Source of the DNA: Croceibacterium soli
GTDB taxonomy: Bacteria; Pseudomonadota; Alphaproteobacteria; Sphingomonadales; Sphingomonadaceae
NCBI RefSeq assembly: GCF_009828065.1
Contig: NZ_WTYK01000004.1
Location: forward strand, 1 to 64,000
DNA length: 64,000 nucleotides
Direction of reading: 5' to 3'
In this document: positions 52,937 to 60,913 of the stretch, one piece after another
Position numbering within the stretch: position 1 is the stretch's first letter
How the letters are laid out: each line of letters opens with the position of its first letter
Translations under genes and position numbers: made by a program
The notes under the pieces: model-generated
What the model saw: only the letters and a program-made list of their open reading frames with translations
Told to the model about the DNA's origin: nothing
The model's database searches: none

Positions 52937-53608
52937 ATGGATCGTGTCATCATTCTCGCCACAGACAGTGCCGCGGAAACATTCGAAGATTTCGAACACA
53001 ACGATACCCTGTTCGCGTTCCGGCGGCTCACGGCCGATGGTCCGCCGATGCTGCTCGAAGGCGCGGTGTGGGTATTCGTCGACTGGGTGATGCCGGATCT
53101 TTCCGGGCTGGAAATGTGCCGCCGCCTGCGCGCCGATCCGCGGACCGAGGACGCGCACATCACCATGGTGCTCGAACGCGACGACCCGGAGGATCGCCGC
53201 CGCGCCCTGAGGGCCGGGGCCGACGATTACCTGGTCGGTTCGGTCGACCGGCAGACGATCCTCGACCGCGTGCTCGCGCTGCACCCCTCGCTTGGCTGGC
53301 GCGGCGCCGGCCATGTGATCAGCGCCGGCAACTTGCGGATCGACCTCGTCGCCGAACGGGCGTTCTGGGAAAGCGCGGCGGTCACCCTGCGCCCCAACGA
53401 GTTCCGCCTGCTGCGCTTCTTTGCGGAGAACCCCAACCGCGTCCTGACCCGGCGCGAACTGATCGACGCGATCGGCAAGTCCGGAAACCCCGAATACTTG
53501 CGCACTGTCGACGTCTGGGTCCGCCGCCTGCGCCACGGCCTCCGCCAGGTCGGCGCCGGCCACGTCCTCCGCACCGTCTACGACAAAGGCTACGTGCTGG
53601 ATCTTTAG
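52937..53608 (+). CDS. OmpR/PhoB-type response regulator
   Basis: The 223-residue protein has a receiver with the phosphate-accepting Asp in WVFVDWVMPDLSGLEMCRRL and a C-terminal winged helix (AVTLRPNEFRLLRFFAENPN, VDVWVRRLRHGLRQVGAGHV, LRTVYDKGYVLDL). No sensor kinase gene is nearby. Its place at the edge of the flagellar locus recalls FtcR, the flagellar OmpR-type regulator of Brucella and relatives, though that identity is a guess. Acidic residues at the front of the receiver are poorly conserved (ATDSAAETFEDF), so phosphorylation may be weak. Confidence 0.82.
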   Translation: MDRVIILATDSAAETFEDFEHNDTLFAFRRLTADGPPMLLEGAVWVFVDWVMPDLSGLEMCRRLRADPRTEDAHITMVLERDDPEDRRRALRAGADDYLVGSVDRQTILDRVLALHPSLGWRGAGHVISAGNLRIDLVAERAFWESAAVTLRPNEFRLLRFFAENPNRVLTRRELIDAIGKSGNPEYLRTVDVWVRRLRHGLRQVGAGHVLRTVYDKGYVLDL

Positions 53609-53611
53609 TCA

Positions 53612-53634
53612 GATCCTCCCTGCAGGGGGAGGAT
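53612..53634 (+). terminator. Hairpin after the OmpR-type gene
   Basis: ATCCTCCC and GGGAGGAT pair around TGCAGG four bases after the stop codon. There is no T run. It may be a lone REP half rather than a true terminator. Confidence 0.4.
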
Positions 53635-53645
53635 TCGGAGTGACT

Positions 53646-53780
53646 AAATCCTCCCCCCTGGGGGAGGTGGCGCCGGCCGAAGGCCGGTGACGGAGGGGGC
53701 TGGCCTGGACGAACGGTTGCACCAGGCCACGCCCCCACCGTCATCGCTACGCGATGCCACCTCCCCCAGAGGGGGAGGAT
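53646..53780. repeat. REPIN-like element, left copy
   Basis: A 135-base imperfect palindrome begins AAATCCTCCCCCCTGGGGGA and ends GCCACCTCCCCCAGAGGGGG plus AGGAT. It is almost identical to the copy at 54356-54491, with one inserted base and two substitutions (GCGATGCC against GCAGTGCC). Both copies are in the same orientation. Confidence 0.88.
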
Positions 53781-53828
53781 TTGCGGATCGCGCCGGGCTT
53801 CCTGAAGCTGGGCGTTGAGTCGGCGCGG

Positions 53829-53975
53829 GAAACATTCCATACAGGCCGCGAAGCCGCCACGCACGGCTTCCGGGGCATAGTAACCCCGCCATAGCCGAGG
53901 GGGCTGCTCGATACAGCCCGCACATCCTTGACCCTTTGGTCGGGGAGCCTGCGACGTATGTCCAGGGCTACCCAG
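53829..53975 (+). ncRNA. Candidate structured RNA (6S-like features, unconfirmed)
   Basis: The segment can form a closing helix in which CATACAGGC (53838-53846) pairs with GCCT (53947-53950) and GTATG (53956-53960), with hairpins inside. The last of these is CCTTGACC-CTTT-GGTCGGGG, followed by GCCTGCGACG. That 3' pattern recalls the end of 6S RNA, where a CCUUGAAC hairpin is followed by GCCUGCGGCG. The remaining hairpins suggest a branched rather than rod-like fold, which argues against 6S. More pairing continues to about 54080. The strand and ends are uncertain. ORFs across it lack protein-like features. Confidence 0.35.
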
Positions 53976-54092
53976 CCTAAAGGTCGTAGGGGCCGAGCTA
54001 TGTCGGTTTACTAACTCCCCGATCACCAGGGTTCATGGTGTGAAGTCGAAAGCGGGGGCGCACCGCCATCGACTTCCGGGGGAGTGGGGGGA

Positions 54093-54353
54093 ATGCCGCT
54101 CGGAACATCTCATACCGTGGAAGGCGTTGTCAGGCGGCCGGAACGGATGCGCTTCGTGATCGCCTTGTTCGAGGGCGGGGAGTGGGAGCTCGAACTGAGC
54201 GGCCGGCTGCCGCGCTACGTCGATCAGGCGGTTACCATCGAGGGCATCCGCAGCGGCTTCAACCGGCTCGACGTCGTCCGCATCAAGCCGCACGGCGAGG
54301 AATGGCCAGAACGCAGCTGGTCCGACCGCTGGCGCCGCCTGCTGGAGCGGTAA
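54093..54353 (+). CDS. DUF5818-like small protein
   Basis: The 86-residue protein starts at ATG 54093 after GGAGTGGGGGGA. The pattern MPLGTSHTVEGVVRRPERMR, ALFEGGEWELELSGRLPRYV and IEGIRSGFNRLDVVRIKP resembles the small sphingomonad proteins grouped as DUF5818, recalled from memory. It should be a compact beta fold without signal or membrane segment. The function is unknown. It is enclosed by the two REPIN copies, and an inverted GAAGTCGA/TCGACTTC pair lies just upstream (54042-54078). Confidence 0.68.
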   Translation: MPLGTSHTVEGVVRRPERMRFVIALFEGGEWELELSGRLPRYVDQAVTIEGIRSGFNRLDVVRIKPHGEEWPERSWSDRWRRLLER

Positions 54354-54355
54354 CC

Positions 54356-54491
54356 AAATCCTCCCCCTCTGGGGGAGGTGGCGCCGGCCGAAGGCCGGTG
54401 ACGGAGGGGGCTGGCCTGGACGAACGGTTGCACCAGGCCACGCCCCCACCGTCATCGCTACGCAGTGCCACCTCCCCCAGAGGGGGAGGAT
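54356..54491. repeat. REPIN-like element, right copy
   Basis: Direct repeat of the element at 53646-53780, beginning two bases after the DUF5818-like stop. The pair encloses about 575 bases holding the candidate RNA and the small gene. Confidence 0.88.
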
Positions 54492-54535
54492 CGGCACGCC
54501 CGCAGGAACACTCCAAAGCAAGGTAGCGGAACCTC

Positions 54536-54560
54536 GGCGGGCAGGTCACCCCTGCCCGCC
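54536..54560 (-). terminator. Hairpin after the TonB receptor gene
   Basis: GGCGGGCAGG and CCTGCCCGCC pair perfectly over 10 bp with a five-base loop, 8 bases beyond the receptor stop on the minus strand. There is no T run, so it may be a weak or Rho-assisted terminator. Confidence 0.5.
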
Positions 54561-54568
54561 TGGCCCCC

Positions 54569-57268
54569 TCAGAACGTGGTGGACAGCGACAGCGCCACGC
54601 TGGTGCCGACGTCGTAGCTGTTGACGTCGATCCGGCGGTCGCCGCTCTGCTGGTACTCTTCATGGTCCTGGCCGAGGATGTTGCGGATCTCGGCCTTGAA
54701 CTCCAGCGCGCGGCCGAACAGGTCGAACCCTTCGCGGGCGACGAAGTCGAGCTGCACGCCGGGCTTCTCCACCACGTCGGGCTGCGGCGGCGTGCCGTTG
54801 AGGCCGCGGCTGACGACGCGCTCGCTTGCGTAAGTGAGCAGGAACGTCTGCTGCGACAGGCGATCCTCGTTCTCGAGCCCGAACTGCAGGTTGACGATGT
54901 GGTCCGACTGGCCCGTGAGCGGCACGCCGTCACGGAAGTAGTCGCTGGCGATGGTCGACGCGGCGCCGTAGACCTGCACCGTGTCGTCGGGGCCGACCTT
55001 CAGCTTCGACTTGGTGTAAGTGTAGTTGCCGATCAGCACGATGCGGCGGTACCCCTCGCCTGCCAGGTCGCCGAGCCCGAAGTACTTCTGGACCTCCAGC
55101 TCGCCGCCATAAAGCTGCGCTTCCGGAGCGTTGGCGTACGACGTCGTGAGATTGGCGTTGAGCGGGCTGATGAACGCCTCGATCGGGTTGTCGATCTTCT
55201 TGTAGAAGCCCGAGACGGAGACCCGTTCGTCGCGCCCGAGGTAGTATTCGAAGCGCGCCTCGCCGTTGTACAGCTGGCTGTCCTGCAGCAGCGGGTTGCC
55301 GCGGTAAGGCCGGTTGGTTTCCGGATCGTAGTACGGCTGGTTGATCAGCTCGCGGAACTGCGGTCGGGCGATCGTCTTCGATCCGCTGAGGCGCAGCTGC
55401 ATCCCCGGCTGGACTTCGTAGGTCAGCGTCGCCGCCGGCAGCCAGTAGTTGTTGTCGAGGTTGGTGGTCGCGTCGCTGGCCCCCGGATCGGTGAACACCT
55501 GGATCGGCGCGACGTCCTGCTGGGCGTCTTCGTAGCGCACGCCGACGTCGAACGACAGCGCATCCGTCAGGCTGCCGGTGAGCTTGCCGTATCCAGCCCG
55601 GTTGACGAGATCGGCCGCGAATGCCGGGTTGCCTTCGTCGGTTTCGATCATCGTGATGCCGAAAGTATCGACCACGTTCGGGCCCATGAGGAAATCCGGA
55701 CGCAACATTCCGATGGCGCTGATGATCGCCGGCTGGCCCATGAAGTCGTTCGGCGCCAGGAAGGTAAAGTCGCGCCGCGAGCTGGTCCGGTGCGTGTCGG
55801 CATAGGCGCCGCCCACGGTCAGCTTGATCGAAGGCGTGAGCTCGTAACTCACGTCGACGCCGCCCGACCAAAGATCCTCGTTCAGCTTCGAGAAGGTCAC
55901 GCCGGCATCGCCGCCGTTGCCGTTGTTCAGGCGGTTGACGAAGTACTGGCCGAAGGGATCGGCCGCCGAGTTGGTGCGAACATATTCGAAGAACAGCTCG
56001 TACGGCGCATCGCGTTTCGAATTGGCGTAGGCGCCGCGAAATTCCACCGAAAGCGCCGGGGTCACTTCGAATTCGCCGACAAGCTGCGTGTCGATCAGCT
56101 GCCGCTCGTAAAAGCCGGTGCGCTGCTGGAAGAAGTCGGCGGCGGTCTCCTGGCGGTTGCCAATGCCCGTCCGCGCCTGCTTGAGCGTGTCGTGGATGTA
56201 GAGATTGGTCCAGCGGATCGTGTTCTCGCCGAACTCGTAGCCGAAACCAAGCAGGCCGTTGACCACGATGCGCTGGTCGGTGGTGGTCGAGAAGAAGTCG
56301 GATTCCAGCGTCGACAGGTCGGCGCTCAGCGAAACCTGTTGGCGCGGCTGGCGGGTCAGGTACTTGTTGCTGTAGCCGCCGCCGGCGATGACCCCGAAGT
56401 CGCCGTCCGCCAAGGGGAAGGACTTGCCGCCGGAGAAGCTGGCCGAGAAGTTGACCGGCATGTTGCGATAGCGTTGAATCACCGCGTTGCGGCTGGTGAC
56501 CAGTTCGCCCGCGATCGCGGACGTGTCGACATTACCGGAGCTGATCCGCTCCCCGCTGTCGAAGAATTCCTGCAGTGCCGGGGCGATGTCGCGGTTGCCG
56601 TTGTCGTAGCCGGTCCAGTCGCTGCTGCTGCCGTAATAGGTCAGGCCCGGCTGGCCGGTGGTGAAGGAATCGCCCGACACGCCGACGCCAATGGTCAGGA
56701 AATCGTCTTGCGGAATCGCCTTGGTGGTCAGGTTGATCACGCCGCCGCCGAACTCGCCCGGGAAGTTCGCCGAATAGCTCTTCTGGACCAGCGAGGAGGC
56801 GATCACGCCGGTGGGAAACAGGTCGAGCGGAACGACGCGCTTGAGCGGCTCCGGACTCGGCAAGGGAGATCCGTTGAGGAGGGCCAGCGAGTAGCGGTCG
56901 CCCAGGCCGCGCACGTAGACATAACCGCTGCCGACCACGCTGAGGCCGGTGACGCGGCTGAGCGCGCCGGCGATGTTGCCTTCGCCGGTCCGGGCGATCT
57001 GCTCGCTCGAGAGAACCGACAGGACCTGGGTCGAGGATTGCTCGATATTGCGGTTGGCGCGGCCGGTCACGACGATCTCGCTGCCGCCGGGAACGGAAAC
57101 TTCGACCTCTTCCTGTTCCTGGACGTCCGCCTGCTCGTCGAGCGGCTCGGTGGGTGGCAGGTCTGCCGGCGCGGTGCCTGCATCCGCCTGCTGCGCGAAG
57201 GCCACGGTGGGCATGGTTAGCGCGGATGTGATCAGCAAGGCGCCGGCGAGACGCGACATAGTGGCCAT
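54569..57268 (-). CDS. TonB-dependent outer-membrane receptor
   Basis: The 899-residue protein starts at ATG 57268 after GAGGGAAATCC, with a Sec signal ending AFAQQA. A plug domain follows (EIVVTGRANRNIEQSSTQVL, RTGEGNIAGALSRVTGLSVV, YVYVRGLGDRYSLALLNGSP). The beta barrel ends in Phe (SVALSLSTTF). The substrate is not evident. It is the second gene of an operon with the lipoprotein upstream, whose promoter region has PhoB-box-like repeats, so phosphate-limited uptake is a reasonable hypothesis. Confidence 0.93.
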   Translation of the reverse strand: MATMSRLAGALLITSALTMPTVAFAQQADAGTAPADLPPTEPLDEQADVQEQEEVEVSVPGGSEIVVTGRANRNIEQSSTQVLSVLSSEQIARTGEGNIAGALSRVTGLSVVGSGYVYVRGLGDRYSLALLNGSPLPSPEPLKRVVPLDLFPTGVIASSLVQKSYSANFPGEFGGGVINLTTKAIPQDDFLTIGVGVSGDSFTTGQPGLTYYGSSSDWTGYDNGNRDIAPALQEFFDSGERISSGNVDTSAIAGELVTSRNAVIQRYRNMPVNFSASFSGGKSFPLADGDFGVIAGGGYSNKYLTRQPRQQVSLSADLSTLESDFFSTTTDQRIVVNGLLGFGYEFGENTIRWTNLYIHDTLKQARTGIGNRQETAADFFQQRTGFYERQLIDTQLVGEFEVTPALSVEFRGAYANSKRDAPYELFFEYVRTNSAADPFGQYFVNRLNNGNGGDAGVTFSKLNEDLWSGGVDVSYELTPSIKLTVGGAYADTHRTSSRRDFTFLAPNDFMGQPAIISAIGMLRPDFLMGPNVVDTFGITMIETDEGNPAFAADLVNRAGYGKLTGSLTDALSFDVGVRYEDAQQDVAPIQVFTDPGASDATTNLDNNYWLPAATLTYEVQPGMQLRLSGSKTIARPQFRELINQPYYDPETNRPYRGNPLLQDSQLYNGEARFEYYLGRDERVSVSGFYKKIDNPIEAFISPLNANLTTSYANAPEAQLYGGELEVQKYFGLGDLAGEGYRRIVLIGNYTYTKSKLKVGPDDTVQVYGAASTIASDYFRDGVPLTGQSDHIVNLQFGLENEDRLSQQTFLLTYASERVVSRGLNGTPPQPDVVEKPGVQLDFVAREGFDLFGRALEFKAEIRNILGQDHEEYQQSGDRRIDVNSYDVGTSVALSLSTTF

Positions 57269-57297
57269 CGGATTTCCCTCAATTCAGATGCATGGAC

Positions 57298-57322
57298 GGG
57301 GGCAGCCAGACCGGCTGCCCCC
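57298..57322 (-). other. Intercistronic hairpin between lipoprotein and receptor genes
   Basis: GGGGGCAGCC and GGCTGCCCCC pair perfectly over 10 bp with a five-base loop. It lies between the lipoprotein stop and the receptor ribosome site. Without a T run it could be an RNA-stabilising or attenuating element that sets the ratio of the two proteins. Confidence 0.5.
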
Positions 57323-57342
57323 GCATGAGTGTCAGCAGCCGG

Positions 57343-58938
57343 TCAGGTCGTGGGCAGCGACGAGCACGACGTGGAGCTGGTGCCGAAGTTCGCGGTGGAG
57401 CTGTTGCAGGTCCAACCGGTGTACCAGGACGTGTTCCCGCTCCAGGCCGCGCCGATCCGGTTCGGGCTCGGCACGGTGAAGAAGCTCGACAAGGTGCTGG
57501 CGTCGAACGCGACGATCCCATTCTCGTTCGCGCCGTTGACGAACTGCATCGTCAGCGTCGAGGCCAGGTTGTCGTCGTTGTTGTTGGAGCCCGAGCCGAA
57601 CATCGTCTGCACATTGGCAGGCGTATACGAGCCGCTGCCGATGTACTTGTCGGTGCTGCAGGTCAGCGCCACCGAGCGGGCGGTGAGCGTCGCCGGGGTC
57701 GTGCCGGAGCCGTTCATGCGGATGCACTCGTTGTTCGGCGTGACCACCAGGCCGTTGACCAGCGTCACGTCGGCATTGCCGCGGAAGAACAGCGATGCGC
57801 GCGAGCTGCTTTCGTTGGAGGCGCTGACTTGCGGCTGCAGGCCCACGAAATTGGCGACCCGCAGGCGGGTGCGCGGCGTGTCGCCCTCGCTGCCGTTGCT
57901 GTCGATCTCCATCAGGGCGTCGCCCTGTCCCGGACGCTGGATCAGCAGCACGTTCTGGAGGTCGGCACGCGAACCGGTATCGACGTCGAGGCTGTCGTCA
58001 TCGGCGCCGGTGACCACGAAGTTCCTCAGGTTGACGACGCCGCCGAAGAACTCGGCGCCATCGTCGGAGCTGTTGTGCGACTGGATGTATTCCAGGGTCG
58101 TGCCGCTGCCGATGCCGCCGGTGGTGAGAGCCTGCAGCTCGGAGTTCGCGCCGAGCACGAAGCCGGAGTAGCGGATCTGCACGTAGCGCATGGTGCCGGC
58201 GTTGTAGGTGTCGTCCGTGCCGCCGAAGCGGGCCAGGTCGGCGGCGCCTTCGGTGTCGCGCTCGCAGGTATTGGAAGCGACCGAGCCGACGGCGCAGTCG
58301 GTCGTGCGGCCGCGTCCGAGCAGCACGACGCCGCCCCACTGGCCTTGCGAGGAGTCGGTGTTGAACCCGGCGACATTGTCTTCGCTGGTGAAGATGATCG
58401 GCTGGGTCGCCGTGCCGTCGGCGTTGATCTTGTTGCCGCGGTTGACGACGAGCCAGGACTGGCCGGTCGCGCCGTAGAGCACCGCGCCCGGCGCGATCGT
58501 CAGCGTCACGTTGCTGTCGGAGGTCAGCGAGCCGCAGCCGACGGTGGTGGAGGTGTGCGGCGCAGCCGTGGTGGGCGCGGTGAAGCCGCCGTCGCAGCCG
58601 ACGTTCACGCGGCCGTTGATCGAGTAGAGCAGCCCAGGAACCTTCGGCAGGGTGGAGGACACCCGGATCAGGTTCGGCAGTTCGCAGACCCGATACGTAC
58701 CGGTCGGCCCGGTGATCGTGCCTTCGTCCGACAGACCCTGCGGGTCGGCGATCGTCGGGCAGGCGCCGGCCGGCGTGACCAGGGCCGGGCCAGTCGGCGT
58801 GGGAGTGGGCGACGGCGCCGGGTTGTTGATGTCGATGTCGACATTGCCGGCGCCGGGCGACGCGATGTCGTCGGGGCCGCAGGCGGAAAGCGCCAGCATG
58901 CTGCAGCCAAGAACGAGCGAGCGATGGAAGTATGTCAC
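57343..58938 (-). CDS. Secreted lipoprotein paired with the TonB receptor
   Basis: The 531-residue protein probably starts at GTG 58938 after AGGGG. An ATG at 58956 adds six residues but lacks a ribosome site. The signal ends in a lipobox (LALSAC), followed by a linker of Pro and Thr (PAPSPTPTPTG). The remainder is rich in Ser, Thr, Asn and Gly with repeated short strands (LTIAPGAVLYGATGQSWLVV, GTMRYVQIRYSGFVLG), suggesting a right-handed parallel beta helix. It may bind ligand at the cell surface for the receptor. No enzyme motif is seen. Confidence 0.78.
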   Translation of the reverse strand: MTYFHRSLVLGCSMLALSACGPDDIASPGAGNVDIDINNPAPSPTPTPTGPALVTPAGACPTIADPQGLSDEGTITGPTGTYRVCELPNLIRVSSTLPKVPGLLYSINGRVNVGCDGGFTAPTTAAPHTSTTVGCGSLTSDSNVTLTIAPGAVLYGATGQSWLVVNRGNKINADGTATQPIIFTSEDNVAGFNTDSSQGQWGGVVLLGRGRTTDCAVGSVASNTCERDTEGAADLARFGGTDDTYNAGTMRYVQIRYSGFVLGANSELQALTTGGIGSGTTLEYIQSHNSSDDGAEFFGGVVNLRNFVVTGADDDSLDVDTGSRADLQNVLLIQRPGQGDALMEIDSNGSEGDTPRTRLRVANFVGLQPQVSASNESSSRASLFFRGNADVTLVNGLVVTPNNECIRMNGSGTTPATLTARSVALTCSTDKYIGSGSYTPANVQTMFGSGSNNNDDNLASTLTMQFVNGANENGIVAFDASTLSSFFTVPSPNRIGAAWSGNTSWYTGWTCNSSTANFGTSSTSCSSLPTT

Positions 58939-59028
58939 AGGAAACTGTCCCCTCATGATCCGAGAATCGGAAACGCGAACGGTTGTCGCGAGCGGCGGGG
59001 TAGGACCGGAAAGTGACGCTTTTTTTGC

Positions 59029-59077
59029 AATAAATGCCGCGATGTGTCAGTGACCGTTGTATGACCGCGATGTGACA
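59029..59077 (-). promoter_or_regulatory. PhoB-box-like triple repeat with -10 element
   Basis: On the minus strand three 11-bp units lie in tandem from 59077 to 59045: TGTCACATCGC, GGTCATACAAC and GGTCACTGACA. The 11-bp period with a (T/G)GTCA core is the hallmark of Pho boxes. TTTATT (59034-59029) sits about 10 bases beyond, where a -10 element belongs when the Pho box replaces the -35. The lipoprotein gene starts 90 bases further on. Confidence 0.6.
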
Positions 59078-59108
59078 ACATGGCGCTTTCCGAGTCGCCA
59101 GCAGATCA

Positions 59109-59128
59109 ATGTTACATCTTGATGACAG
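59109..59128 (-). promoter_or_regulatory. Second PhoB-box-like site
   Basis: On the minus strand CTGTCATCAAGATGTAACAT contains CTGTCAT, four bases and ATGTAAC, a close fit to the 7-4-7 Pho box. It lies between the divergent lipoprotein and TPR-like genes and could serve either one. Confidence 0.5.
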
Positions 59129-59202
59129 TGTTTCATTTGTGTTGCAGTCGAGGCGAAACGGGATCATTCTCAATCCACTAAGAAGAAGTGGGAGTAAGGA
59201 TC

Positions 59203-59568
59203 ATGGCTGTTACTGCACTCATCGCCTCGCTGCTGATGGCACAGGCAACGGTGGAAGCGCCTGCTGTCGAGGTCGCGTATGACGAACTGACGTCGGGCGA
59301 CACGGCGGCAGCCATCGCGAAGATCGAGCGGGAGGCCGAAGGGGATGCCGATCACCCCGCCCGGCTGATCAACCTCGGTATCGCCTATGCCCGCGCCGGA
59401 CGGGCGGAAGACGCCAGGGCGATGTTCAAGGCCGCGGTGCGGAGCGAGCAGCGCTATCGGCTGGAGACTGCCAGCGGCGACTGGATGGATTCACGGGACC
59501 TCGCCAGGCGCGCGCTGGCCATGCTCGATCAGGGCGCGTTCGCCTCCACGCAGTTCGCCTCGCGCTGA
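59203..59568 (+). CDS. Small secreted TPR-like protein
   Basis: The 121-residue protein starts at ATG 59203 after GGAGTAAGG. A short hydrophobic signal (MAVTALIASLLMAQATVEAP) is followed by helices in a TPR-like pattern (HPARLINLGIAYARAGRAED, ARAMFKAAVRSEQRYRLETA). It is probably periplasmic. The gene is divergent from the lipoprotein-receptor operon and shares its control region, so co-regulation is plausible. No specific function is recognised. Confidence 0.75.
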   Translation: MAVTALIASLLMAQATVEAPAVEVAYDELTSGDTAAAIAKIEREAEGDADHPARLINLGIAYARAGRAEDARAMFKAAVRSEQRYRLETASGDWMDSRDLARRALAMLDQGAFASTQFASR

Positions 59569-59593
59569 ACCAAAGCCGATTGCCCTGACTCAT

Positions 59594-59626
59594 GGGCCGC
59601 CCGGCACTGCCGGCGCGGCCCTTTTT
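59594..59626 (+). terminator. Rho-independent terminator of the TPR-like gene
   Basis: GGGCCGC and GCGGCCC pair, with inner CCGG/CCGG pairing, followed by TTTTT. It lies 25 bases after the stop codon. A good intrinsic terminator. Confidence 0.85.
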
Positions 59627-59707
59627 GTATGCGCCGCCGGCGCCGGAGTGCGTCTGAGCTGGCCGAGAGCAAGGCCCTTTAGCGGCCTGCTCCGCACCTG
59701 GGGGCGA

Positions 59708-59822
59708 GATGGATCCTGAAACAAGTTCAGGATGACGGGCATTATGACCTCCACTCAGTTCCCAACGTCACCCCCATCCCCCATCCCCCTTCGTCACCCT
59801 GAACTTGTTTCAGGGCCCATCC
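59708..59822. repeat. Two REP palindromes before the type IV secretion operon
   Basis: ATCCTGAAACAAGTTCAGGAT at 59708-59739 and CCCTGAACTTGTTTCAGGG at 59791-59822 face each other. The gap 59569-59989 holds these and the terminator. No gene is seen. Confidence 0.75.
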
Positions 59823-59989
59823 GGCAGCCCCGCTCGAAGGTCTGCTGTCACGTCGGACGCCAGCTGAGCCCGTTTTAGAGGGCATCCGGCAGCTCCTGCG
59901 CATAGGCCGTCTTCCACCTGCCGCATTTGCGACAGCACTGTCACAGCCCTGTCATTTCGGAATCGCAGAGCCCGCTTCCGGAGGGTCCG

Positions 59990-60595
59990 ATGACGTGGAA
60001 TCGAGTCGCATTGCTGGCAGTCTTGGGCGCCCTCGCCGGCGCACCTGCGGCTGCACGCGCCGATGTCCTCGAGATCGGCCCCGCCGGTGCGCAATGGATC
60101 GTCGGCGGGCAGCAGCCGGTAAGCGAGACTCCCGCGCTCAATCTCGACGAAGCGCCCGCCATTCCCGAAGCAGTCGTCGCCGACGTTTCGAACAATGCCG
60201 CCAACGTTCCGACCACTTACGCCGCCAAGGTCAAGGAGCTGTCCGCCCGCTTCGACCTCAGCCCCGCGCTGATCGAGGCGCTGGTCTGGCAGGAAAGCCG
60301 CTGGCGGGCCGATGCCCGCTCGCCGGTCGGGGCCCGCGGCCTTGCCCAGCTCATGCCCGGCACGGCACGTGACCTCGGCGTAAACCCGGACGATCCTTTC
60401 GCCAATCTCGAAGGCGGCGCGCGCTACCTTCGCGAACAGCTCGACCGCTTCGACGGCGATGTCGAGAAGGCGCTCGCCGCCTACAACGCGGGCCCAGGGC
60501 GTGTCCTGCGCGCCGGCGGCATCCCGCGCATCCGTGAAACCCAAACCTACGTGGCGGCCATCATGGGCCGCCTGTCTGCTCACTCCCGGAGATAA
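59990..60595 (+). CDS. Lytic transglycosylase, VirB1-like
   Basis: The 201-residue protein starts at ATG 59990 after GGAGGG. A Sec signal (LAVLGALAGAPAAARA) is followed by a variable linker and an Slt domain: IEALVWQESRWRADARSPVG with the catalytic Glu, GARGLAQLMPGTARDLGV, and AYNAGPGRVLRAGGIPRI. It opens peptidoglycan for the secretion channel. It heads the virB-like operon. Confidence 0.85.
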   Translation: MTWNRVALLAVLGALAGAPAAARADVLEIGPAGAQWIVGGQQPVSETPALNLDEAPAIPEAVVADVSNNAANVPTTYAAKVKELSARFDLSPALIEALVWQESRWRADARSPVGARGLAQLMPGTARDLGVNPDDPFANLEGGARYLREQLDRFDGDVEKALAAYNAGPGRVLRAGGIPRIRETQTYVAAIMGRLSAHSRR

Positions 60596-60601
60596 GCTAC
60601 A

Positions 60602-60904
60602 ATGCGCAAGTTCACCCTCCCTGCCGCCGTCCTCGCGCTGCTGAGCCCGGCGGCGGCCATGGCGCAGAGCACGGACCCGCAGGGTTCCGGCCCGATCGTC
60701 GCGGCGCTGTCGTGGATGCAGGGCACGCTGCTCGGCAATGTCGCCACCGCGGTGGCGGTCATGGCCGTAGCGGCCGTCGGCTTCATGATGCTGACCGGGC
60801 GGATGAACTGGCGTTTCGGCGCGACGGTGATCGTCGGCTGCTTCGTGCTGTTCGGCGCGGCCTCGATCGTCTCGGGCATCCAGTCCGCCGCTGCGGTCGG
60901 CTGA
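60602..60904 (+). CDS. virB2: Type IV secretion pilin, VirB2/TrbC family
   Basis: The 100-residue protein has a signal peptide (LALLSPAAAMAQ) and two hydrophobic segments (NVATAVAVMAVAAVGFMMLT and GATVIVGCFVLFGAASIVSG) around a short polar loop with TGRMNWRFG. This is the VirB2/TrbC pilin pattern. Start is 6 bases after the transglycosylase stop. Confidence 0.87.
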   Translation: MRKFTLPAAVLALLSPAAAMAQSTDPQGSGPIVAALSWMQGTLLGNVATAVAVMAVAAVGFMMLTGRMNWRFGATVIVGCFVLFGAASIVSGIQSAAAVG

Positions 60905-60913
60905 GCCCGTCCG

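Noticed and set aside
53644-54026. Minus-strand ORFs through the structured RNA region
   Set aside because: They run into the REPIN and lack a ribosome site or protein-like pattern. Hairpins explain the sequence better.
54662-57220. Long plus-strand ORF of 852 codons opposite the TonB receptor
   Set aside because: It is the antisense shadow of a receptor with a clear signal peptide, plug and C-terminal Phe, and its residue composition (Val, Arg, Ala, Glu and Asp rich without motifs) is that of a high-GC shadow frame.
57292-59016. Plus-strand ORF of 574 codons opposite the lipoprotein gene
   Set aside because: No domain or signal, and the composition is typical of a shadow frame. The minus-strand lipoprotein has a lipobox and ribosome site.
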